Below, one piece after another: positions 37,496 to 49,400 of a stretch of DNA of 64,000 nucleotides. Position numbers and translations under genes: made by a program. Position 1 is the first letter of the stretch; every line of letters begins with the position of its first letter. The notes under the pieces are model-generated. The model was not told the origin of the DNA and did not search any database. It saw only the letters and a list, made by a program, of their open reading frames with translations. The stretch comes from Apostichopus japonicus (Eukaryota > Echinodermata > Holothuroidea > Aspidochirotida > Stichopodidae): positions 7,069,001 through 7,133,000 of the forward strand of contig NC_092579.1 in the NCBI RefSeq assembly GCF_037975245.1, read 5' to 3'.

Positions 37496-40400
37496 GAAAG
37501 AAAATAAAATAAAATTATACAAAACAAGTCAATTCAACTGGCATATAGAAATAATAAAGGAAAATAGATTTCACAGCTGCAAAATAAGTTAGCGTGGATG
37601 CACACACACACACACACTCACCAACAAGGAGAAGAAGAAGGCTAAAAACATATAAACTCTGTACTCTTATAAAACTACCTCCAGCCAGAAATGTGCATTT
37701 GAATTTCAAATGAGGTTTATTTCTAGATTTCTGGAACCCAAGATGTGCACTATAGATGTATATCTACTGCTTGCTTCGAGTTAAATATGTATGATTAACA
37801 TTACACGACATGATTGAAACCATGTTCACAACGATATATCTATGTCAAAGGATTAATTATGCTCAAATTACAAATTTAATAATTGATCATCTTTTCGATT
37901 AGAGGTACTGTGGTCTAACGAAGAAACCGAACAAAATCTCGACATAATCGTGCAATCTTTTAAGATGTGATTTGTAAAACCTCCGCTTTCACGGCTTTAC
38001 CTCCAGTCTCATAATAAATTTAAAGACTGGGGACCTATATATATTAGCTGCAATAAGCATATTATCTGAAAGGGATTCCAAGAATTAAAGTCGCATGCTT
38101 ATCACACTGATTGCAGACATTCTGCCAGTAGAGTTGCTGATGGTATTAGTTTCCTTTGTGTAAACTATACATTTAAAAATAAATCATAAATATGTGACAA
38201 ATATTTATTCCTGGCGAATCTTGATTTAGTAGGGGGTTTGGGTTTTACCTGCTTAAAAGGTGGTCATCAACTATCATCCTCAAATTTCAGCATGCAAAAA
38301 TTGCTTACAAAAGCTTCTAGAGCCACTTTATTGGAAGTTCAGACCGTCTAGGTTCAGTGCCCTCCCAAAAACAAATTGTGCAATTTTTAGAGTTAAAAAA
38401 AACAATACTCAAACAAAAACTTTTCTTACAAAGGACGAAACTTATTATGTTATTGCACCGACCATCACAATAACCAGTTGTTTTCTCACTAACAAGGTCA
38501 CATGAATCGCTAGTGCTTAAACTTCACCACTATCCTGCATGAATTTCAATTTCATATTTCAACACTCTTATTAAGATAACATTATCTAAGCAAAAGGATT
38601 TTCAAATTTCAAGTTTTTGTATAACTTTTTCATCCGTCTCAATTAAAAGCATGAATATCGGACAGTTTTTAGTCCAAAAATTCTTGAACATAAAGGTACT
38701 TCAAGTTACAAAATATAGCACCAGATTGCATCTAAGGACCCTTAAGTAATCATAAATTTTGCAATGGGGAGGGGGACACCACTCCCTTTAGACCCTCCCC
38801 CAGGGTGGCATTCACAAATAAACATTGTGCCGCCCCTAATTTAGTGCTGTGCCCTCCCTGTGCCCCCCAGTTTGAAATGTCTGGCGATGCCACTGTCTAG
38901 GTAACTGAAAGACATCAAGGATTTATCTCAAGTCGTTAATATAATCACCATTCTGTCTTTGGTCTGCTATTTTTAGAAAGCTATCAGTATTCTTCAAAAT
39001 TAGATTGCAATTGATCCAAACTGTGAAAGACAACACCTAGATTTCTTTCATCAAATCAAAGATTAATGTGGCATAAATTAATGTAATAATGTAATAAATA
39101 ATGCATGTAAATTTGACTGGATCCCCAACATGCCCTCACCCAGACAATTTTTATTGTCAGTACGAGACCAATTAAAGAATAGATTTTGCAACTTTTATTT
39201 CACTAGACTTTACTGATCAAACCTTACTATGATATACATGTAATACAAAATGTACATATATGGGATGGGATATATCTGACAGGTGCAAGATTGCGGTCGA
39301 AATTTTTTTCCCCCACGCTGAATTGAAAACTTTTGTGAGATAGATATGACCCTGTGGGCTATTGAGGACCACCGTTGCAGTGTATTCGGGAACTCTACTG
39401 ATTACCTTTGAAAAACTTTCTGTTTTTGTCTGTGAAGGATAAAACTGTGTTCACACACAGGATTTAATTTGGAACAGGGCTACAATGAGATCAGAGTTAA
39501 AGGTTGGTATTAAACTTACATAGAGCGAGTGTGAACCCTTGTGATACTCACCCAGCGTGTATTAAGCAGTGAGTTGCAAACCTCCAAAACTGCAACTGAT
39601 CCTTTGGTGAGTAGATCCATAGACTTGAATTAAGTACTGGACCAGCCAGTACAAATTCCCCCAAGGTCACGTTGTGGGTCGTATTCAAACGTCGCTTGCT
39701 GATGTAGTCTATGGTGGAACCTGTATAAAATGCAAACTGTAAAGAGAGAGAGAGACGAGGAGAGTAAAAACAAAAAGTAACTGAAATGTCTCGATCCTCT
39801 GACATTGTGTTCTAGCTGATAGTCATATTTTCTTCAATAAGTCTTCTGTTCTTTGTTATTAAACTGATTCCATTGTAGGAATCAACATCCAGGCATGATA
39901 TGTGGAGGCATCATTCATGTAAAACTCAAGAGAACTATATATATAATACAAATATTGGATTTGTGAAAATACAAATATGATGGACCAAAAAAACTTAATT
40001 ATGTACATAAAGCAAGAATGCAATATCACCCTGAGGTATATTGAAAGTTGAAATCTCTTCAGTTTTTGACTTTCACTAAAGTTTAGTAGGAAAATTTAGA
40101 TAACGCTCCAGAGTGGGCTCCTTAATGGCAAAATGTTATGAGAGCATTGTGTAAAATAGTTATTATAACTGTATGTGCCAAATGAAGATAGAGTGAGCAT
40201 AAATGAATGTTAAAGTAGCCTTGTAATATATTGCTCAAACAGCCCGCAAAATAAATTAATTAAATATGTAAACTTGTTTCAAGACATTCAGGGGGCTAGG
40301 AAGCTCCAAGGGGGGTGGGGGCAAAACATTAGAGGGGCACTGTCTCATTCCACAACCGCCACTTGTTATGCTATAAACCGATACACACCAGCCATATCAC

Positions 40401-43400
40401 TTAAATATGTATCATGTGTTAGTATGCTATCAATGTTATTATGGTGCGCTGCAACCTTGATTTTTTATTTATTGAGTTTGTTTATTGTTAACAGTGCTAC
40501 AAAAAGATATGGGATGCCATTTTAAAAATAGCATGTACGGACTAAAAATAAATTGTTAAATAAAATATTAAAATTTACAAAGGCTTAAGATATATCCAAA
40601 AGACAGTTCTTCATCAATGGGGCACATTTTATTTGCCAGTAGGGCACATTTGCTATTTTTGAAAAAAGTGTGGGGGCACTTCGCCCCCTTCCCCGGCTCC
40701 TGCCCCCTGAAGACATTGAATTTCTTTCAAAATTCCCAATCAGTACATGCAATCAACAATACTCTTAAAAGGTGCAAGCTGTTTAGTGTCCAAATGCCCC
40801 GGTTACCGACATGCCAGAGATCAGTGTTTCAAATTTTGTAGCAGTTCTGAAGTCTCTGAATTTTGTCCCAACATTAAATAATACATTGGTTTCTGTACAC
40901 AAAAACTGCTTTACATCTTTTACACTTGTATAGCAAGTTGCCCATGGATCTTGCACATATATGCATTGTGTGATCTGATATCGGATGTATAATAATTCAC
41001 AGCTGACATGGACAAACCTTTTATAACTTTATTCCTAGAAAACAATATTTAAACTGTACTCATGTATATAACTCTGATTACATCAGTAAACACTTTTACT
41101 TATAGCTGGTAGCTCTTCTACATCATTTACATTTATCTCATGCTAAGCTAAAACTTTCACAAACTATATCAGTTCCCTGCTAAACTATTAAGTTGACTCA
41201 TTATTGTCTGAGAATTTCCAATTCATCAGACACACAAGGAAAGAAAAAGACAAATTGAATCCATTTGATCAAAAAAAAAAAGTCCAAAATATTCATACAT
41301 GAAAGGGGCATATATATATTTAATCTGACTAGCATTTCCCTGGTCACAATAACTGAACAGCTGGCTTTGTGAATGATCCTCTCCAACTACTGAAAGTATC
41401 ATTCTATTAGGAGGTGTGTAAACTTTCTCTCTGTATCTGTGCTTTAGGCCATTTTTTGTAAAACCAATTAATTAAAATGATCTCATAAATATTTCAGCAT
41501 CTTAATTTATTGCAACAACCATTGGAACATTATCAAAGCAACCGTTGAAGAAACATTGAACCAGTGAAAAGTCTTACACATGGTAATTTAATAGTTTGAT
41601 AAGCGAACTTTCTTTCTTTTTTTTGGTTGTGAACTTATGTAACTTGATTACTTGATACATAGACTATGTCCTGTTTCCTGTTAGTTGTCATGAGTTCATT
41701 GTTCCATTCCCACCCCTCCATGTCGTCTAGAAAACAGGGCAGGTTTGGATGGAGCAGAAAAGATACTTCTCTTAGACTTTCATAAAAATAATTTCTTTTC
41801 CAGATCTTTTGTTTTCATTAAATATTTTTATTTCAATCCATGCGAAAATGTTGTTCAAAGTCACACCTTGATGGATAGCATTGCCAATGCAATGAAACTA
41901 TTTATTTGATGATATGCTGGTTGCTATGGTATTTCTTTAGATGATAGCTGCTTGTAAACAGGTCATTATGTTACATATTGAAAAGTTAAGCTTTGTTGCA
42001 AACATGATCCTTAGGAAAAGAACTTCATGAGCAAATGGACCAATCACCAACAATCATGGCACCACTGCAATGATGGGCATCATCGCCATGATGGGTGCCC
42101 CTGGCATGATAGGCACCATTGCCATTGCTGTGATGGGCACCACTGTTATTATGGAACATCATTGCCCAGATGGAGCGCAATTGTCATTGCTAAGATGGGT
42201 ACCACTGCCATAATAGGTGCCAATGCTGTGATGGGCACCATTGCCATGAGTCTCATTTTCAATGAACACCATTGCCCTGATGGACTGCTTATTTGCCATT
42301 GCTTTGATGGTTATTACTGCCACGATGGAGTGAAATTGCGATGTCCTTGTAGAGTTATTGCTATGATTGAGTGTACCATTGTTTTATCATGGTGGATGCC
42401 ATTGCTATGATTGGGGGACACTGCTACATTATTGGAGACAACCATTCCCATGATGGAGTGCACTTGCCATGTTCTGGTAGAGTTATTGCCATGATTGAGT
42501 ACCATGTTTTTGTCATGGTGGATGCCATTGCTATGATTGAGTACCATTGTTCTGTCATGGTGGATGTCATTGCTATGATCGAGTACCATTGTTCTGTCAT
42601 GGTGGATGCCATTGCTATGATTGAGTACCATCATTTTATCATGGTGGATGCCATTGCTTTGATTGGGGGATACTGCTTCATTGTTGGAGATATCCATTGC
42701 CATAATGGAGTGCACTTGCCATGTTCTTGTAGAGTTATTGCCATGATTGAGTACCATTGTTATATCATGGTGGATGCCATTGCTATGATCGAGTACCATT
42801 GTTCTGTCATGGTGGATGCCATTGCTATGATTGAGTACCATCATTTTATCATGGTGGATGCCATTGCTTTGATGACACTGCTACATTGTTGGAGATATCC
42901 ATTGCCATGATGGAGTGCACTTGCAATGTTCTTGTAGAGTTATTGCCATGATTGAGTACCATTGTTTTGTCATGGTGGATGCCATTGCTTTGATTTGGGG
43001 ACACTGCTACATTGTTGGAGATATCCATTGCCATGATAGAGTGCACTTGCAATGTTCTTGTAGAGTTATTGCCATGATTGAGTACCATTGTTATATCATG
43101 GTGGATGCCATTGCTATGATCGAGTACCATTGTTCTGTCATGGTGGATGCCATTGCAATGATTGAGTACCATCATTTTATCATGGTGGATGCCATTGCTT
43201 TGATTTGGGGACACTGCTACATTGTTGGAGATATCCATTGCCATGATGGAGTGCACTTGCAATGTTCTTGTAGAGTTATTGCCATGATTGAGTACCATTG
43301 TTATATCATGGTGGATGCCATTGCTATGATCGAGTACCATTGTTCTGTCATGGTGGATGCCATTGCTATGATTGAGTACCATCATTTTATCATGGTGGAT

Positions 43401-46400
43401 GCCATTGCTTTGATTTGGGGACACTGCTACATTGTTGGAGATATCCATTGCCATGATGGAGTGCACTTGCAATGTCCTTGTAGAGTTATTGCCATGATTG
43501 AGTACCACTGTTTTGTCATGGTGGATGCCATTGCTATGATTGAGTACCATTGTTTTATCATGGTGGATGCCATTGGGGGACACTGCTACATTGTTGGATA
43601 TGTCCATTGCCATGATGGAGTGCACTTGCCATGTTCTTGTAGAGTTATTGCCATAATTGAGTACCATCGTTTTTGTCATGGTGGATGCCATTGCGATGAT
43701 TGGGGGAAACTGCTACATTGTTGGATATGTCCATTGCCATGATGGAGTGCACTTGCCATGTTCTTGTAGAGTTATTGCTACGACTGAGTACCATCGTTTT
43801 TGTCATGGTGGATGCCATTGCTATGATTGAGTACCATTGTTTTATCATGGTGGATGCCATTGCTATGATTGAGTACCATTGTTCTGTCATGGTGGATGCC
43901 ATTGCTATGATTGAGTACCATTGTTTTATCATGGTGGATGCCATTGCTTTGATTGGGTACCATTGTTTTATCATGGTGGATGCCATTGCTTTGATTGAGT
44001 ACCATTGTTTTATCATGGTGGATGCCATTGCTATGATTGAGTACCATTGTTCTGTCATGGTGGATGCCATTGCTATGATTGAGTACCATCGTTTTTGTCA
44101 TGGTGGATGTCATTGCTATGATTGAGTACCATTGTTCTGTCATGGTGGATGTCATTGCTATGATTGAGTACCATTGTTCTGTCATGGTGGATGCCATTGC
44201 TTTGATTGAGTACCATTGTTTTATCATGGTGGATGCCATTGCTTTGATTGAGTACCATTGTTTTATCATGGTGGATGCCATTGCTATGATTGAGTACCAT
44301 CGTTTTTGTCATGGTGGATGCCATTGCTATGATTGAGTACCATTGTTCTGTCATGGTGGATGCCATTGCTATGATTGAGTACCATTGTTTTATCATGGTG
44401 GATGCCATTGCTTTGATTGAGTACCATCGTTTTTGTCATGGTGGATGCCATTGCTATGATTGAGTACCATCGTTTTTGTCATGGTGGATGTCATTGCTAT
44501 GATTGAGTACCATTGTTCTGTCATGGTGGATGCCATTGCAATGATTGAGTACCCTTGTTGTATCATGGTGGATGCCATTGCCATGATGAAGAGACACTGC
44601 TACATTGTTGGAGATGTCCATTGCCATTATGGTTGTGCAATTGACATGACAGAACTTCCTTCCATTGAAGCTTCATTACTATGATGGAGTGGCATATAAA
44701 TTGCTATCTTAGAGTACCATTGCCACACTGACCTCATTCTCATATTCCTTCCATCAGAAAGTTTGAACATGCTGTTTGCTTGTAGCAATTGATATAAAAT
44801 TATGCAACATCTGCCAGAGCAGATCTGTAGAGGGGGTGAGAATCTTCAGGATAAACCTTTGGCATTTTTCAGCGTGCTAACATTCTAGTCCCAATCCTGA
44901 TGATCTATAAAGGGAGATTTTGGGACTGGCGACATACTCATATGTTATTAATAGAGTAACATGATATTTTTCTTTTCATTTTATGGAATAACTGACTTGA
45001 GTCACCACGCCTTAATGGTGCGGAATAGTAAACACCGTTCCCATATGAGTAAATCTGCTGGAAATTGAGAAAATGCATATGATAATACCGAATACAAGAA
45101 AATGAAACGTTAACGTTAACCATATATGATGTACTCTGCCATCGATGCCCATCAATCATTGTCTGTATAGGGCGATCTGGCCAGTTAATCTGCCAAACAA
45201 GGAATGCCATATGTGTAATCCTTCAACAATTTATGGATCCTCCCACAGTTGTGTTCGACTTGGGATGTTTTATGGTAAACAATCATTCATGCACATCTCT
45301 TACCTGTGATTCCTACCTGGAAGTAATAATGCCGCTGTTTATGAAACTAATAATAAACTTCGCCGGGCCTCCTCGTTGTGGGGATGAATCGCTCATCATA
45401 TAGTACCCTTTACCTAGCTGGCATAATTGTTACAACATTCTGATGTATATATATATTTATCCAATCCCTCATTTGTAGAAGAATTGGTCAGGGCTCAAAA
45501 TTTGGTTTAATTTACCTGCTATGTGCCGGTGGATTTCCTTGCTTGCCAGTATATAGAGGGAGCAGTTGCAGTTTTCTGCGGGCAGAGACATTATTGAACA
45601 TATAGACACATCACAAATCAGCTGTCGCAGAATGTTCATGATTCGGCGGCACTTACATTAAGGCCCAGGTTACCTGAGAGCTTTTATCATCAGCAAAGAT
45701 TCTCAGGCTGCTCCAATAAGCCCATACAATGTCACTGATAATGTGAATGTCTTTTATTCCGGAATATGCCAGAAACTTGATTCTAACAGGTAGGAGTTTA
45801 TATGTAAAAGTGCTTGCTTTTGTAGCAAGTGGCCTAAAATTGTGAAAATCTAGGGGCTTGTTGGTCGGTACACTTTCTGTTTTCCCCAATGGGTCATTTT
45901 GAAAAGGGTTTGTATGGAGAATAGTCAAGTATAGAGAGTGGCAATATATCAAAGCACAACGGTATAATGTACTGAACGTACAGTAAAATGCCAGCTAAGA
46001 TGGTTATAAAAGTCAATTATTACTTAAAGCAACTGAAGTCTGAAAGCTACAGTGTGACAGCTACAAGCATGTTATATATGGTCTGTTGATTTTACTGGTA
46101 CATATGTGAATATCAAATCAAACATGCTATCAATCGGATTTTGAAGGTTTTCGCATGGACATCCAAAGTTTCATTTTTGCATTTTTATCACTTTTTTGTA
46201 AAAACATATCCAATAAAAACAAATGTACCTCAGTGTTGGATAGCAGGGACGTATTTCTGGTGATGGAGCAATGCATCCGTTCGTTAATGTATACCTCGTA
46301 TATATACAAGATAAAGCAGAGTTAACCTGCTCCAAAGGACAAACAAAGCCTGATTGCTTCAGCTTTCCGCAAATTTTTCATCCCTTCCCCCCCCCCCAAC

Positions 46401-49400
46401 CCCCTTTCTTCTTTCAGGTTTCTGCTACCGGCACAGCCACCAAATGGATTAAGCTATAAGAGCTTGCCAAATTGAGTAACCAAATGACTTGTCTCTCTGT
46501 TTGCTGAAGAGAACGATAAATTTGAAAAAAGAAACAAAGTAATCAGAACATCCAGCTTTATAGGCCTACAACTGTATATTAATACTGTAATCAAATACAT
46601 GCAGGTGTCAGAATCATGATCCTTCACAGAAACCAATATGCCCAGCTAACTTCCTAATGAGATCATATTTTGAAATGCTTTCAAACTGTTCTTTAAAGGG
46701 ACTATCCTAAAGATCTATCTTGCATTGGATCGGCCACCATTTTGATGATTGAACGAAGGAAGAGAACAAGAGTACATGCAGTATATAGACACAATCAATT
46801 GGCATAATGATTGACTTGCGGGCCCAGCTGGGTCAAGGATTAGATGGGGCTAGTCCTAAAGTGAGCAAAGCGAACAATTGCGAGACACATCAGCGCAATG
46901 AGATTTGGTTCCCCACATCTTCTTGATGTGACATTAAACCTCTCAATTTTGAAAGCTGGCAATGTGTTGTGTGCAACTTTTTTTCAGGTATCAGGGCCCG
47001 GGCCCAGGCAAGTCCCTGGGGCTACAGCCCCCTCTCGAACCCCTTGTGTGCATAGTACTGAACACAATGTTCCTTTACTCCACCAAATTTGCATCAGGAA
47101 AGATGAAATTATATTGGCATGATTTTAATGTTTGTGGATGTAGTATCATTAAATATGTCATAATTGGATTCAAGCTACATACATATATGCTAATGAGCGA
47201 CAAAATTATTGTAATTACCTTCCACATGGCTCCGAAGGAGGGATTTCCAATTATGAGTGATGCATGAAGTATCTTGCGCACATTTGAGAATGCAAGCGAG
47301 AACGGACGTTTAACTTCGTAACTATAGTTTGAATTCTTGCATACTCAGGGTTAAGTCCCTGCAATCAAGATACCCCATTTGTAGAAGATCCAGTGCTCGA
47401 TAGGGTCATCAAGAATGAAGTCTGAATGTATGAGGAATCATACATGTGACCCAAGAGCTCTGGTTACTTGCCGGCTTGTCTCTTCCTGATTTAAGAACAG
47501 ACTGGCTCAGGTCTACTAAAGTTGGGCACACTGTAGAACTGAACATTACTAGCAATACATTTGTAAAAACTCATTGTTACCTCTTCCTGCTGACATAATT
47601 AAAGCACTTGTTCGACTTTAATATATAGCTTACTTACTTCCTCCCACCCCCCCCCTCCCAGAAGATCCTAATTCCTCTTGCATTCTCAAAAGTGGCCAGA
47701 TGGTGCCAAGTTGCAACAAAAGCTTCAGCTCTACCGAACCTCAATTTGCTAGAAAAATATAGGAAAATAATTACAGCACATTTTAATTTAATCTAGCAGT
47801 TTTTTGGAAGAATTAGTTTTTGGGATATTCTTGTAGCTTTGAGAGAACCTCAATTGTTTTCCAAATGCTTGGATACATAGCACTACAGTAAGTGGTTCAA
47901 GAGGCTCATTGGACCATGGCCCCCAATGTCTGGGACCCTCCAAGGTTGGTTCAGATATTTTGAACCAATGGATCACAACTGACAGTCAAGTAAGATACTA
48001 TAGCTAGACTGAACTTATGTGGTTCCTACATTTATGGTTTTGTGTCAAACAATTTAGATGAAGGGTTGAACGGTGGCCCCTGAAACCCTAGCTATGCCAT
48101 TGCAAATACTGTCCATCTATTTAGACACTGGTTGATCAAGCTTTGCTGTGATTTGCATAAATACTTCTATACCTCTAAGCATATCTCTCTCTTTTATGCA
48201 CTTCACATTTCCCTTTAAAAGTGAAAGGTTTTTTTTTGGTTCTAATGAACCTTGGAAAGAAATTTTGATGATAACACCTACTGACTGAAAAAGAATCATG
48301 GTTACTCATACTTGAGATGAATGAATTAATTACTAGATCTTGAACAAGACCTGTCAAGGCAATTAGCTGTACTGATAAACATGCATTTTAAATTATTATG
48401 ACTATAACTCAGCAAAATAAAGAATTCTTTGACTACATAGCCTTCATAGTTCAACATAGAGCTTGGATAGAGCTGTCCAGAGTAGAATGTATGTTTGCAT
48501 AATGAAAGCAGAACATATACTTAGCATCCTGGTCAAATCTTAAAGCAATTTCTACATCCAGTTTTTCGAGCTATCGTTTGTACCCACGCATTTCGTATAG
48601 TAATTGTGTATAGGTGTGATGTCATAGTTGCACAGTGACAGCAAAAAGTTTTGTTTTTCTTTATTTTTTGACCTTATTGGTTTGACCTTTGGATTGGATA
48701 GTGTTTCAACTCTGGTCAAGCGGGTGTGAAGTTATCATGCAATATCCCAACTTTAGGCATATATGTCAATCCTACTTTATGAAGATGAATATTGGATGTA
48801 CATTTCATAGAATAACATCACACAAATTTGTCAGTAAGCATCTTTGACATCACACCTGTTTGCTTCAAGTTCACTAAATGGTGTGAAAAAAGGCAGCTTC
48901 AAAACTGTTGTCATCTTGAAACCCGATGATTAGACAGTTACTCTACATATTTTCCGTGTTTGCAGACAATAAATGAAATACTTGGTAGGTATGTAATGAA
49001 CAACTTCACCAAGAGTACAAGAAGCATTTGCATATTCTTATTACTCGATTCAGACGGCAGTGTCGTCTTCTGCTATTGGTGCTCTTCAGTTTTGCAGACA
49101 AGTGACCCCCTTCCTCCCCCCCACCACTTCAAGAATTATCCCAACCACTTGTGCCATTGGTGCCAAGTTTCCTATTCAATCAAAATTTCAGACTTCAGAA
49201 AACAAAATTTGTTCAATAGAAAAGCATGCTTATTATTTCTAAGTCTAAGTGCCTATGAGATCTAGCAGAAAAGGATCACTCAAGATTTAATAATAGTTGG
49301 CAATGGACACCTGAAAATTCTAGAGTTTACATTGTTCTTTTCACACATTTAAAAAATTATAGAGGAACTCGCAGCATCCGGAGCATCGTTGGGTGCCCTT

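Noticed and set aside
39721-39736. Alternative rhomboid exon b acceptor at 39737 (TTTACAG)
   Set aside because: It stays open, but no upstream exon ending in phase 0 was found; the 39721 acceptor matches exon a exactly. It remains possible as an alternative site.
42314-44684. Long open frames (up to 280 codons) on both strands
   Set aside because: They track a stop-free 42-bp repeat whose length is divisible by three; both strands are equally open and the peptide is purely periodic.
44938-45078. Open frame after a good acceptor (CAATTTCCAG) on the minus strand
   Set aside because: It has no clear donor in phase and is not needed between exons a and b, which already join in phase; no rhomboid similarity.
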